Positions 1 to 12,876 of a stretch of DNA of 64,000 nucleotides are shown piece after piece. Position 1 is the first letter of the stretch; each line of letters opens with the position of its first letter. The stretch covers positions 1,240,001-1,304,000 of the forward strand of contig JYIP02000008.1 in NCBI GenBank assembly GCA_001051155.2, in the 5' to 3' direction. This stretch comes from Chrysoporthe austroafricana. Taxonomy: Eukaryota > Ascomycota > Sordariomycetes > Diaporthales > Cryphonectriaceae. The notes under the pieces were generated by a model. It had not been told where the DNA came from. It was given only the letters and a program-made list of their open reading frames with translations, and ran no database searches. A program made the position numbers and the translations under genes.

Positions 1-1939
1 CCGGTGGCGGGACAAAGAGATGTCCAGCCGTTGGTGTTCCTGTGTTGGCTCCCGGCTGGGCTGTCGCAGCCTTTTGCCGGCCCGCCCACGTAGGTGTGAG
101 GCTGGAGCGTTGCGCAGGATCGGGCCTGGTGTCGGTCAAGTCCGTGCCATCGGGTCGCTGAACCGCACGTTGCGACCCATGTGAATTGGTCGAGGTACCC
201 GTTGCCAAGCTGTTCTGGTTGCTTTCAGACTTTCCAGACAGCGGCTCTGAACTGACTTTAGTAACGCGTGCTGATTCCGAAGCTTCTGGGCCACCTCCTG
301 GGCCACCTCCTGACCCATCTCCTGGTCGTCGAATCTCTTCTATCCTCCGCTTTTTCTTGGAAGAGGGCGGCTGCATGACACTCTTATCCGTGCCTAAAGG
401 CATCTGGGCAGATGGGGGAGTGGGCTCCAGTCCGCCTGCATCTGTTGCGATGGCGCGCAAGGCAGCCCTATTGACCGGCGATCCCGTCGTCTGGCTCAAG
501 AACCCAGGAGGCTCTATCTCCAGGCCATCGCTGTTCGCCGCGCTGCTTGCGGGACCGTCCTCGACGAACAATGGCAAGTATCGCCTCTTAGGCCGGTTGC
601 TGCGCAGAGGCGACTGATGACGGTTTCTTGGTGATGGTGTCTGCGCTTCGGTCTCGATGAGCTCCTGTGCAGTATCATCTTCGCCTCCGGACTGTTGGGT
701 GGGGGTCCAAGAACACAAAGGTGCGCCGTCACTCTCATCATCGTTGACAGTGCGGGACGCCGCTCGCTCTCGCCTAGCTGGTCCGGATGCAGCCCCTGCA
801 TCCTCCGCAGAGGTCGGCGCCGGTGACGACGACCGGTATTCCTGTGTGGACTCTGCCTGACCGCTGGTGAAAGAGTCCTTGACGTCCTGCAGTACCTGAC
901 TCGGAAGGTTCAACATGGCATGTTGCCCACGACTGAGGTTTTCGGACCAGGCACGGTCATCATCGAGAAGCCTCTCTTGGTCTCTCGGGATCTGCACATA
1001 CTGGCGTTTGATGAAACGGTTGGACTGGATAAGATAATCAGGAAGATCGGAGGCCATTTGCTGGTCGTCGAGCTGGTCAACGCGACCAGCACCGCTCCCG
1101 GGACGAAAGGTCGTGAGAACGCGATTTAGTCGGACTAAGGTCGGCAGATCTCCTAGTATATAATCAGCTCCCAGCGGCCGAGTCCACTGGCTGGATGCAT
1201 TCCGATCTGGCCCTTGCAGCCGGTGTCAGTTGACAGAAGCGTGATGGTCCGTTCAGGGTCTCACGATGATCGGCTCGAAACGCGGTTTGAGTGCGCAGTA
1301 CTCAGAAGCGAGGCGCGTCGCCTACAGGGATTCTCCCACCCGCTGTCATGTGCTCCTCTGGCGGGTCGTGTCGCCCACCCATCCTCACAGTGAGATGACG
1401 CATCGCCTGCGGGCAACCCTGCTGAGGTGACCCTGGCAGTGCCTGGGTGGTCTAGCCCCCCCTGCAGCCCCCAGTAACCCCCGCGCTGACAGTTTGCCTC
1501 GCAAGGATCGTTAGTGGCGGTTGTGCGCCCGCGGAGCTATTACATAGTGTGGGAGAGCATCTGGGTAAGGCTATCACCGCCAATCCATTCTGATCTTCTA
1601 CACACACTGCGTAGCAAGCCTCTCGCAGCCACCGCTCGCATCAAGGCCAGGCTTCCACATCGCGCGACGTCTGGTGCCAACGCATCCACCTTGCCACCCT
1701 CACATCTCTCCGCCAGTGATGTCCCTGCTTGTCGAGGGTACTGCACATGTAGCTGCGCGAGCAGTAGTTGTGCCGCCTGGTCGATTCGTCTGACTGTGAG
1801 CTTGCTTGCCTCCTCCTTCCAGTCAGCCACTGTTTCTCCCCCCACCTACGTCAGGCTGCATTGCCAGGCCCAGGATGACCAACGCAGTCTTCCACTCGAC
1901 CAGATAGTCCCGTTGTACAGACCATGAATACACGTCCAT
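1..1939 (-). CDS. Partial multi-exon hypothetical protein (C-terminus beyond the left edge)
   Basis: I do not recognise this gene. Reading the minus strand, one frame is fully open from about 1212 to 1. It encodes a hydrophilic, Ser/Pro/Arg-rich, probably disordered stretch after a more ordered start (QWTRPLGADYILGDLP, then LVRLNRVLTTFRPG). Upstream, GTGAGA at 1264 with branch CTGAC and acceptor CAAG at 1213 makes a 52-nt intron, giving an exon ending at 1265 that reads in frame (LRTQTAFRADH). Further upstream an ATG at 1939 opens an exactly 30-codon exon (1850-1939, MDVYSWSVQRDYLVEWK start), followed by a 49-nt intron (1801-1849, GTAGGT, CTGAC, CAAG) and an exon beginning at 1800. The link between that exon and the one ending at 1265 is unresolved. 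A simpler alternative is a start at Met 1057. The proposed start lies only 126 bp from the divergent FAB1 start. The frame is clearly coding near the edge; the 5' exons are less certain. Confidence 0.5.
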
Positions 1940-2065
1940 GACCTCTACGAGTCGACCAGATGCGTACTATTCACGTCTTGCAGAGGCTGTGAGCAAGTGA
2001 CGATCCACGATCACTCCGCGATACCGATCTGCGCGCTGCTCCAATAGTGGGCAGCATAAGCAGAC

Positions 2066-5000
2066 ATGGAGCCCAGCACCCCAGTCAGGTCGACCATGGC
2101 CCCCTCGATCGCCTCCATCGAAGATCGCAGGTCCCGTCGCGAATCCTTCAACTCTATCTCCACCATCTCCCAGAAGGAACAGCTTGCGCAAGCCCTCGAT
2201 AAGATACACACATCAGCCAGCCAGTCGGATGTCCTGACCACCTTCAACGAATTCACGCCTCCTCCGGCTACGCTTCCTGCGGACAATAGAGGTTCGCCTA
2301 CCGAACTCGTGCACCACGGTATCAGCGGCTTGTACACCCGTTTCAAGGAGGCTGTCGGCGCAGGTGGAAAGGGAAACGTGCCGGACTTGGAATCACCGGA
2401 GAGGTTCGAGAGCGGGTCCAGGAATGGCAAGGCACCTGCTGCTCCCCTAGCCAGAGGCGACGGGCTCACCAGTCAGGTCTCTGACTACTCACAGACCGCA
2501 GCCTCGTCAACTGCATCTGTAGTACTGCCAGAAGGCTACCCATTGGCTCCGCAGTCATCGAAGGCATCATCGGTTATGACTGTCAGCACGGCGAAGAGCG
2601 CGCCGAGTTTGCCGAAGATCGTGAAGGGGGCTGCTCCTGCGGTCGCCGACACGGCTGTTGCGCCAGTCACGGTCAGCGCGTTCAAGGATGACGACGGACG
2701 AGGTGTCGCGTCGCGTACTGAAGAGAACGGCAGGCGGCCGTTTAATCAGCTGCCCGAACTCAGGACTACAAGCGCCTCTCGGAGCTCTAGTGTCTACTCC
2801 CCGAGCGAGCCTAGACATATAAGTGAAAGGGTGATGGACCCCCGGAGCTCCAGGCGGCAAGACTCTTTCAGTCACGATGGCAGCTCCGATGTTGCCCTGA
2901 GCCCAGTCAGGACATCCAGCACTATGACTGGTGGCCTTCGGGTCCATCAACCACGTCCTCCGGCAGACAGCCTGAGGAAACCAGCTGTGATCGATCGCAT
3001 AAGCCGATCCAGAACGTCCGTGGAATTGCATTCTAGGTCCTCTTCGATGGAAGGCAGAGCCGAGCCAAGTCCGATTAACATGTCAGCCCACGGCTCTGTC
3101 CATCACGAATCTTTTCATCATAATGAGAAGCCGGAGAAACTCTCATCCGGCGGCGTGCGGATCCCCGGTACAAGGGCCGTCGATGGCCCAGGGACAGTGA
3201 GCAAAACACTCGAAGCGATGAGGAAACAAGTCTTGAGCAAGGAGTTCTGGATGGCAGATGAGACGACGAAAGAATGCTTCCTCTGCGCTGCACCATTTTC
3301 TGCATTTCGTAGAAAACACCACTGCCGGACGTGTGGCTGTATCTTCGACTCGAAATGTACATCAACCATCTCCGGCCAGAAATTTGGTGTACCCGGCAGT
3401 CTGAAAGTTTGCAATACTTGCCTCGATGTCATCAATAGCAGATACGAGGGTGACTCGGACGACTCGGACAACGATACCTACCTCCCTGCTATCTTCCGAT
3501 CCAACCCACTGAAACAGATTCAAGGCAACAAGTCAAAGGCGGACGACGATACAATCAGCATATCGGAGAGGGCAGAAGACTACGATGGCAATAGGATGGC
3601 ATCAGCTCCCATGATGGCCATCCCAGCTACGAGGAGAATCACGGATGCAAACAGACGCTCTGCGATCCTCGAGATAGATGCTGGCCCACAATTGAGTCGA
3701 CCGAGCTCCTCAAGATCACTGAGGTCTTTGGCATCAGGTCGACCACAGTCAGCAGGTCATCGGCGTCATCACTCGAAGCACAACCTATTGGGGCGTCTCA
3801 AAGGCTCTCCAGTCCACGACGACTCTGCTCCGTTCCGCAAGTCAGCCAATGAAGAATTGCAGCGAAAGTCCAAGCTTCCTGCGTTTCATGACGACAATAT
3901 CATTGATCCTGAGCTTGCTCCTTACATGTCTGAAGAATCTAGTGGGGACGAGCAGCAGATGAGCATCTTTGCCACAATGAATAGCAGCGACATCACTCCA
4001 TCGAGTCTCGATCCTGATAAGTCAAACTTTGGGCCCTTTCTAAGTGCGAACCGAAGGCATCGGGCGATACGAGGGGAGAAGAGCATCAGTGGTCTCAGCA
4101 TCGTATCTCGTGCGCAGGATGATGCTGCGGCCGTCAGCGTCATAAGCCATGGCAGGGCAACACGTCGCAGGAATATGAGTACCACAAGCCAGACCGGTTA
4201 TCACATGCGATCGCCCAGACCACGGTCCGGTATTTTCAAATTGGCAGGGCCGGGGATGTCGGTTGAATCATTGGGTGTCTTTGATCCGACAACTCCAGTC
4301 GAGCCGACGAAGGTGGTCAGGAGCAGATCCCTCCGACAAAAGTCTGCACAAGACGAGGTGCTGCCAGAAGCCAGCCTGCAGCATGTCAAGAAACTGTTTG
4401 GACAGCTTCTACAGGACGCTGAGGTTCCGAATCCCTCTGCCTGGGAGAGGGCATTGATTCCTATTCTTATACGGTGCTCAAGCGATGTGGATCCCGACAC
4501 CCGGATAGGGGACTTGATGGATATTCGCCACTATGTGAAACTGAAGAAGATACCCGGAGGCAAGCCTGGCGACACTAGCTATGTCTCCGGCGTGATCTTC
4601 ACAAAGAACCTTGCCCTGAAGAGCATGCCGCGGCGAATTGCCAACCCACGGATCGTCATTGTTTCGTTTCCGATCGAGTACCAGCGTCACCAACAACAGC
4701 ACTTCATGAGTTTGCAACCTGTCATCGAGCAGGAGAAGGAGTATTTGCGTATGGTGGTTAACCGTATTATCAATCTTCGTCCTCAAGTTCTGCTCGCTCA
4801 CAAAGCTGTTTCGGGAGTTGCGCTGCAGTACCTTTCTGAAGCAGGCATAGCCGTTGCTTACAACGTGAAGCTAGCGGTTATCGAGGCCGTGTCACGATGC
4901 GCCAAAGCGGAAATCATTGAGTCTCTGGACATGTTGGTACTACCAACACAAGTCGGCCAAGCCGGTGGCTTTGAGGTCAAGACGTATGTCAACAATAACT

Positions 5001-8000
5001 ACCCGAGTCGCAAGAAGACCTACATCTTCATATCCGGCTGCAACAAGTCTTTGGGCTGCACCATCGCTCTACGTGGTGCCAACACCCAAGTGCTCCACAG
5101 GATGAAGAGAGTCACAGAATTCATGATTTACGTTGTTTACAACCTCAAGCTTGAGGCAGCGCTGCTGCGGGACCACTTGGTGTATATGGGAACAGATCCA
5201 GATGGTCTACCTACGCCCACTCCATCCAAAGCTGACGCCGACCACAGCCTCGACTCTTCAGCGAGCTTCAAGAATAAGGGTCCAGTAGAATTGGCCTCAA
5301 CAGATGAAGACTTAGCAGGCGAAAGTCAGTTGAGTAGCCAGTCCAAAGCCGACACGGACCCAAAGACGGAAGAGAGTCAGCCTCCTGAGGATGCGCATAC
5401 CTCACTACCTGAAAAGACCCAAAGCTTGCTTTCTTTGCACTCAATCCATTCAGGCCATGACAATCATGTGCCGGAGGATGTGCCTGCACCACAATTTTAC
5501 AGTGACATGGTTGCCAAATACGAGACGAAACTCCTATCGGCTTCTCCTTTCGTCAAGTTCACACAGCCCTACCTGCTCATGAAAGCCCGGGAGCAGGAAC
5601 GGCGCCTGGTTTACCTCAAACGCCTGCGTGACCAGGACGTGATCGAGGAGCAAGGGGAAAATGAGAAAGCCAAACCCCAGAAATTCCAACTCATCAAACC
5701 AGAGATGGTCCACGCGATTGGACAGAAAGCCCCCAGGCAAATCATGGAAATTCTCCATGCGGTTCACGATGCAGAATATGACAAGGCTCTTTACAACTAT
5801 CAGACGCAGACACGACAGTGGGAGAACTTCATTGCGGGGGCGCTGGATCTCTTTGATCCGTATTCCCACCAGAACATTGTCGTTCTTTACTCTGTCATTT
5901 GCACAGACACGAAGATCCCCTGCTCTGAGCCTGGGCTGATAGCCTTCGGCTTCTACCATGATGACCCAGATGACAACATGGACCCGGACTGTACTCTCGG
6001 ACAATATATCGAGGACCTCTGCGGGAGCGCCGAGTCCATATGCCATGCTAATGGCTGCGATCGGCAAATGGCACAGCATCATCGCACATATGTCCACGAT
6101 GAAGCTCGCATCACCGTCTTCATTGAGAGGAACTCTCCTCTTCCCTTTGATCCCGCCAGTTTGAGGAGGGACGAGCTGCCGATGATGGATGATAACGAAG
6201 ATGAGGATCCTATTTACCTGTGGAGCTACTGCAAAGTGTGCAAGAAAGACATGGGCTTTGGGTTACTATCCGAAGTCGCACGCAAGTACTCATTCGGTAA
6301 ATACCTTGAGCTGTCGTTTTGGGGCAGGGGCCTCAAATGTTGGCCGGAGCTCGAGTGTCCTCACGACTATCAGAAGGAACACATCCGTTACTTCAACTAC
6401 CACGACACGTCAATGAGGATTCATTGGGATCCAATCGACCTTCTGGAGATCATCGTGCCACGCACTCGTCTGACGTGGAAGGTCGATCGGGATCTCAGAT
6501 TAAAAAATGATATTTTCACCAAGTCTGAAGAACGTTGGAATCGCTTCATGAACTCTGTCAAGGCAAGACTCAAATCCATCCGCATTGATAGCGTGCTGCC
6601 CGAGAAAGCCGACAATTGTAAGGCTGAGGTGGAGAGATTGACAAAGAAAGCTCAAGAGGATGAGCCAAGACTTATCCGCGAGTTGCAATCCACCTATATC
6701 AACTCCAAGTACTACGAGGTTATTCCTCTCAACGCCGTCATCCGCACAATGCTCGAAAGAGTCGAAGATTGGAACTCGGCTTTTGCTAAGTTCGAGGCCG
6801 ACTTTTTGTCTGACAAAGATGTACGGCAGTTAACCATCATCCAGCTGAAGAAGATGTTCTCAGATAATGAGTCTAAGGACTCACTGCCCACCTCTACAGA
6901 CGGCACGAGTATCACCTCTTTGGACACGGATGAGAAAGTCTCGCCACCAACGACTCAATCTAGTGTAATTGAGGGCGACCCTGAGAAAGTCCAAAGCGAA
7001 CCCAACCTACTTTCCACGGGACATACCGGGGAGGAGCAACCTCAAATTGCAGATGCTTCAAAACCAGAGAAGAACACCAATCCTGAGCAGGCTGACCAAT
7101 GCGAGCACGATGTCGAAGGCTCAACTGCCGCAGCGGCCTCGGACCCCGTATTGACGGAGAGCGGAGAGATTGCACAAGAAGCTCCCGCTAAAGTTGACAA
7201 TTTACCTCAAGCTGGTGATGCTGAAACCTCCGAGCAGCGGTCTACAGATACTGTGCCGGTATCTGGCACGGAAGCGCCAGGCAAGGCGCCAGAGCAATCT
7301 CAGCCTACCGAAGGCTCGATTTCTCCACCCACAGAGGTCAGCACGAAGACTTCAGCTACAGCGCATTCACCGGCGCCATCGCGCAGCCATTCACGGCTTG
7401 CACCTTCCCATCCAGATTCCTCATTATCGCTCACCGAGAAGGTGGAGCAACTGCGGCGTCAGCAACAAGCAGCCGTGTCTTCGGAGGGCTCGAATCCGAC
7501 TAACAAACCCGAGGCTAACGGTGATGCATCATCGAAATCAGCGGAGCGTGGGTCGTCTCGTAGGCCGGGACTGACTGGTCCACCACCTATGACCCGAGCC
7601 ATCACGCAGCCAGTCGGTACCATTCCCCGTTCGACATCGGGTATGGGCAAAACACTCCCAGCACATCAACCCAAGAGTGTCGGGTTGCCTACTGAAACGG
7701 AGCATCGGCGCATATCAAAAAATGACTCCACTGTCTCCCTTAAAAGCGACAAGAGCAAGCTCTCCGACCGCTTCAGCATCTCGAGTCTCAAGACCAAAAA
7801 GACAGGCCAGTCATCTATCCCGCGGTACGTGCACGCGAAAAAGAGTTCCAAGGTGTCGAACCTGGCCAAGCACTTTGAGCAGCTGAGCCGGGAATTCGAA
7901 AAGGAGCGCATCCGAGACCGCAACAAGATGGCCGCAAAATTGCAACCCTCTCGATCGTTTATGCCGCGAACTTCGGCAAAGGCTATAGTAGAAGTCTACG

Positions 8001-9688
8001 AAGATGTGGACCAGGCTGTGCAGGAGCCAGGACCGTCGGACGATGATCATTTACTCGATAGTCAGCAGAGCGGCGCAAAGTCTTCGGAGAATGCGCCGCA
8101 TGTTGGCACCGCGGTGCCTGGTACTGTAGGACCTGTGGCTGATCATCTCGAGAAAGGTGCGGATGATAAGGTAGAGCCTGCCTCGCAGCCAGATGCAGAC
8201 AAGGGGACGGAGCAGAAATCGACTAGCCAAGCTGGTTCGGATGACGAGGGCGAGGGACTTGTTAGCGATGCTGAAGGCTCGCTTCTGGAGGATATTATGC
8301 CGGACGTCCAAGAGATTGCTGATTCACTAGACTCGAGTGAGGAGATGTCGCTTGAACTGCCAAAGCATCAGAGGTCCAGCTTGATGAAGATGCTCACAAC
8401 TTTCTGGGCTGAACGGTCTGCCAGTGGCTGGCCTCAGCTGGACTACCCTTTCAACGTCACGGATCACATATTCATCGATTCAGATGTCATTGTCAGAGAG
8501 GATGAGCCGAGCTCACTCATCGCCTTTGCCCTTGGCTCAGAGGACTACAAGATCAAGTTGAATGACATCCAGAAACAGTGGAAGATGACGCAGCACACAG
8601 ATGGTGGAGACGAAAGGCAGGACGACAGTAAGTCCGGTAGCCCATCTGATTCGGAGGCGTTCATCAGCGAAGAGGAGCTTGAGAAGAGCCTCTTACGTGC
8701 CACAGGAACGCACCTGAAATACCAGTTCACCGAAGGTTCTTGCAAGATGCTGTGCAAGATCTTCTATGCCGAGCAGTTCGACGCACTCCGCCAGAAGTGT
8801 GGTGCTGCAGACCGCATCATCGAGTCCTTGTCACGGTGTCTGAAGTGGGACTCCAAGGGCGGCAAGACGAAGTCTGTCTTCCTGAAGACCCTCGATGATC
8901 GCCTGGTCATGAAGTCTCTCTCCCCTATTGAGACTTCGGCATTCCTGAGCTTTGCGCCAGCCTACTTCAACATCATGGCCGAAGCCTTGTTCCACGACCT
9001 GCCGTCGGTGATTGCCAAGATGCTCGGGTTCTACCAGGTGATCATCAAGAACCCGGCGACAGGCACTGAGATCAAGCTGGACCTGCTAGTGATGGAGAAT
9101 CTGTTCTACGACCGCTCGCCGGCGCGCATCTTTGATCTGAAGGGGTCTATGAGGAACCGCAAGATCCAGTCGACTGGCGAGCAGAATGAGGTGTTATTAG
9201 ATGAGAACATGGTCGAGTACATTTATGAGTCGCCACTATTCGCGAGGGAGCATAGCAAGAAGCTGCTCAGGGCTTCTGTCAGTCACAGCCCTCTCTCTCC
9301 GTCTTAATGTCATGTACTAATCAGCCAATAGGTCTGGAACGACACCCTCTTCCTCGCACGGCAGAACGTAATGGACTACTCCCTCATGATCGCCGTCGAT
9401 GAGACTCGCAAAGAACTTGTCGTGGGCATCATCGACTGCATTCGCACTTACACATGGGACAAGCGCCTCGAGTCTTGGATAAAGGACCGCGGGTTCGCGG
9501 GTGGCGGCCGCAACCGGCCTACCGTCACTTCTCCCAAGGAGTACAAGTCGCGGTTCAGAGAGGCTATGGCGAGGTATATTCTCCAGGCTCCGAACTGCTG
9601 GCATCACTTTGGCGTACCGCATCTCGGTGGGATTGGAGGCAGTGGGGCACCCACGCCAGCTTTGACGCAGTTTGAGGCGGACGTGTGA
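2066..9688 (+). CDS. FAB1: FYVE-type phosphatidylinositol-3-phosphate 5-kinase (Fab1/PIKfyve)
   Basis: Makes PI(3,5)P2 from PI3P on vacuole and endosome membranes and so controls vacuole size and retrograde traffic. Two exons: 2066-9277 and 9332-9688, with a 54-nt intron (GTCAGT, TACTAAT branch, ATAG). The product is 2522 aa, long but normal for filamentous fungi. Domains in order: disordered Ser-rich N-terminus; FYVE zinc finger about residues 393-460 with the RRKHHCR PI3P-binding motif near 415; Cpn60/TCP1-like region from about 840 ([16 protein letters not shown]); the Fab1-specific Cys/His region; long acidic and Ser-rich linkers; and the C-terminal PIP kinase with DLKGS near 2357 and MDYSLMI near 2418. 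The intron cuts the kinase domain between these two motifs, so the second exon is essential and the first ORF alone lacks the catalytic end. The start was chosen as the first ATG giving a Fab1-like N-terminus. Confidence 0.95.
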
Positions 9689-10194
9689 GTGTACATGGTG
9701 GCAGGATGAGCATGGCCAACGGCCGACTTGTCTCTTATATTAATGGGGCCTTTTCCTTTGTTTGATGCATTGCATGTGGAAGGACGGATGGACCTGCATG
9801 AAGATTTGAATATGGTTGGTGTGCATGGGCTGAGCGGGCAGTGGCTGCGTTTAGACGGTCTCGCAACGAATGGGCAACCAACGGCTTGGGAGGTATTGTC
9901 TCAATCGATAGCCAAATATGATATATCATTGGTACGGTGCTGGAAAATTCCTCGAAAACCCCGTTTCAGTTCTTACAGTCCTGACTCCTTTCCAACGTGT
10001 TGATCCCAAAGAGCCGCACCACGCGGCTGAGTTGAATCTTCTGCCAGACCAATTCCATTAGCTCGCCTCCAACCTAACCAGCAGCCATATTAATCTTTCA
10101 ACGTCCTCGCCCCCCTCCTCGCCTTCTGTCTGGACCCATTTCTCCCTGCCCCTAAGCTGTATCGCTACTGAGCATTCTAACATCAAGGACCACA
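9689..10194. other. Spacer between FAB1 and a small membrane-protein gene
   Basis: Holds the FAB1 3' flank and the promoter and leader of the next gene, ending in a pyrimidine-rich stretch (about 10100-10150) typical of fungal leaders. I see no further gene. Confidence 0.4.
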
Positions 10195-10536
10195 ATGCTC
10201 TTCGACACCCCTCTTGCGCCCTATCCCCGCATCACCGCCCTCGCAATCGGCGTCGTCCTCCACTTCGCCATCCTGCGCCGCCGGGGATGGGACCTGCCGA
10301 CCCACTGGCACCGGCTGATCGCCGCAGCGCCCGCCACGACGTTGGCGCTGACGCTGCCATTCTGGATACGCGAGGCCGTTGATAAGGAGTGGGCTGCCGT
10401 GAGCCTCCGGGACCCGCTGCTGGTCTCCTGGACGCTGGTCACGGATGTGGTGCTGGGCGTGGTAGTTTCCATGGTCCTGGAGCGGTTGGTGCTCAGAAGG
10501 ATGGCAGGAAGGGCCGCTGAAGCGCGCCAGGCTTGA
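10195..10536 (+). CDS. Small hypothetical membrane protein, 113 aa
   Basis: Single-exon ORF with an ATG in a good context (CACAATG) after a pyrimidine-rich leader. The sequence shows a hydrophobic N-terminal stretch (residues about 14-27), a second around 41-54 (AAAPATTLALTLPFW) and a third around 78-98 (LLVSWTLVTDVVLGVVVSMVL), ending in a basic tail. This fits a small two- or three-span membrane protein. I do not recognise the family, and the compartment (mitochondrial or ER) cannot be decided from sequence. It lies head-to-tail behind FAB1 with a 506-bp gap, so it should have its own promoter. Confidence 0.65.
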   Translation: MLFDTPLAPYPRITALAIGVVLHFAILRRRGWDLPTHWHRLIAAAPATTLALTLPFWIREAVDKEWAAVSLRDPLLVSWTLVTDVVLGVVVSMVLERLVLRRMAGRAAEARQA

Positions 10537-12876
10537 TGTTGGATTTGGTGAGATTACTATCTGTCTCCCCCCACCCGCCGGGGGGTCAGTAAAATGATGC
10601 GGCCGGCCGCTCTCCTCTGCTTATGGCCTGCTGTGATGACAGACCTAGACTGACAGTCGCACCAGACAGGCCTATGTAGCGGGCGTTAGAGAGCAAGTTT
10701 GGCTATGAAGGGACCGGGTGGTTAGAATTCACACAGCTACCGTTGCATGGAACGTCATGCCATGGTCTCCCTGTGTCTTCTCCTAATCGATATCTCAAGT
10801 GCTCCACGCTCGGGAGACGCGAGCTAACTTGGTTCCAAGGGCCTCCTCTCGAAGTTCAGAATCATATTCTTGCCGAAAATTTCGACGCGCTTCAGAGTAT
10901 TAAATCACTTATACTCGCTTACTTGACGCTGCCCGAGTGCTTGTCTGATGCTTGCTTGATTTGGTCATTTTCTGGGATAGCTCTGCAGCCACTAATATGC
11001 GCTACTCTTCTTCATCTATGAAAAGAGCAATTAAGCAGTGTTGAGTGGGACTTTAGCACTCCCAACGATGACCTCACCTTGTATTTCCCTCCTCCGTGGT
11101 AGTGGTAGATAAAAGCAGGCTCATATGGACGAATACTTGTGTCGAGATTATGTCGTACGTAGCTCGCTGAGGTTGAACAGAGTTGATTGCATACCACATA
11201 CTTCTACGGTTGTTGCTTGTCGCATTAAACATACTAAGACACAAAATGGATAGTTTACAGTCTGGCGGCGCTCTCATTATGCAGACCCCAACGTCTTGTA
11301 CTGCTATTCTAACATACCGCGGCCGTCCTACTAACCGTGTGTAGAATTCACGAGAAAGAAGAAGAGGATTCGTCAGGTAATTAAGCGGCTCTACCTCTAT
11401 TAAGATACTACTTTGCCTTTTCTAAAGGCGAACTTCTCCCTAGCCGTCTCATGCTACGAGACAGCAACAGGGTGTACCCTCAAATGCAGATCTCGAGACA
11501 GGCATTTTATTCTCTGGCTTGGGGTTCAAAGAAGCACAGGCCAACGAACCCTATGCTGCGCAACTTCGCGCTTCGGGCCGTACCGCCCTCCTTACTGGAA
11601 GGTCCGCAGATCAAGTTGTGGGGCAAATGCGTATGTTCAACATCATGGCTCACTCTCAGAGCCGCAACACTGCACGGCTTATAAGCTATGGCATTGTATC
11701 TGTGGTATGAAACATAAAAATTAGTCATACACATAGATGTAATACGGTGGAATACTTATCGAGGGGCTCACCGTGATAGGCATTGGAGATTTTGATGCCA
11801 GTGTCGAAGATCATTCCAACCTCCGCAGACGTAGCACGCATTTCGCGGAGACGCGCAAGAGCGATTGTGGCCAAGTCAGAGCCTCGCACACGAGTGATTA
11901 AATTTGGGATGCTGGATCATGGGTGTAAAGCGATAAATATAGTATCAATAAGAGAACTCAGTGGAAAGATATTTTGGTATAAGGGTGGCAAGGGGGCACG
12001 AGCATACGGGAGGCGACAGATGTGGGAAAGCGCCACCACCCTGACTGTGCAGGCAATATTATAGAAGAACGACAAAGTAAAAGTCGATCATATCCTTTGC
12101 TACTTACATTCCCACTAAAAATGTTCCTCATCTTGAGTCCACAGTTGTAACAGGTATAATGTACAAAAAGCGCAGAGAGGAACTATACCCCTAGAGAAGG
12201 AGAAAAAGGACGAGAAACAAAAGATAGTCGCATGTGTACGTATTAGTGGCCACTGCACAAGCGTACAGGCAATTCGTAGACATAGGGCGATATGAGGGCG
12301 AATACTAGTATACTAGTGCAGTATATAACGGCGCGCTTCTATAGATCTGATTAGTGTCTGGAATAAGTTCGTAATCATAACGGTGATTATTATTGTTTGA
12401 ATTTGCAAAAAGGGCCTTCAAAATGTGAGTACCTATTTTATATTCCAAGTATATCATAATACCTTCTTAAGGGACCCGTTCCCGTGGATGCTACGAAGGA
12501 GGCAGCTATGACTGTCACCTGGTGCTACACGTTGGTTTTATAATATATATAGAGTCCGATAACTGACAATGGACATAGCAAGAAAAGAAGTGTTTTTTTT
12601 TTTTTCGCATGAGGCTCAGACAAAGATGTTTAGCAACATGCTCGATTAAGAGTCCGCTAAGTGTTTTCTTTTCATGGAACAGACACATAGTATATATTGC
12701 TTGTTAAGCCATGCTCAACATCCGATATCTATATGACTGTTTTATCTTTGAATTGAAGTTCATCTAGCCTGTTCATTCTGCCCTTGATCCCCGGAGACCA
12801 ATTGCTTGCTAGGACTTTGAGACCTCATGTGAACCATCATGCTCTGTTGACGACTATCATCTGAATGAATAAGGTG
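10537..12876. other. AT-rich gene-poor interval
   Basis: About 2.3 kb with no ORF I can support. From about 11.0 kb it is visibly AT-rich with many stop codons in every frame and holds a 13-nt T run. Short ORFs around 11.4-12.1 kb have no recognisable composition or domain. It could be a decayed, RIP-mutated repeat or simply 3' flank of NOC2. I found no terminal repeats or transposase motif to support a mobile element. Confidence 0.4.
12593..12605. repeat. Homopolymer T13
   Basis: Run of 13 T within the AT-rich spacer downstream of NOC2; a likely length-variable site. Confidence 0.85.

Noticed and set aside
186..617. 143-aa plus-strand ORF near the left edge
   Set aside because: Antisense to the minus-strand frame that stays open to the edge; composition looks like a reverse-complement shadow.
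1540..1845. 101-aa minus-strand ORF as a stand-alone gene
   Set aside because: Its start lies inside a plausible 49-nt intron; better read as the second exon of the partial gene at the left edge.
11413..12064. Small ORFs in the AT-rich gap after the membrane-protein gene
   Set aside because: Overlap in several frames, no domain, no splice support and no repeat boundaries.
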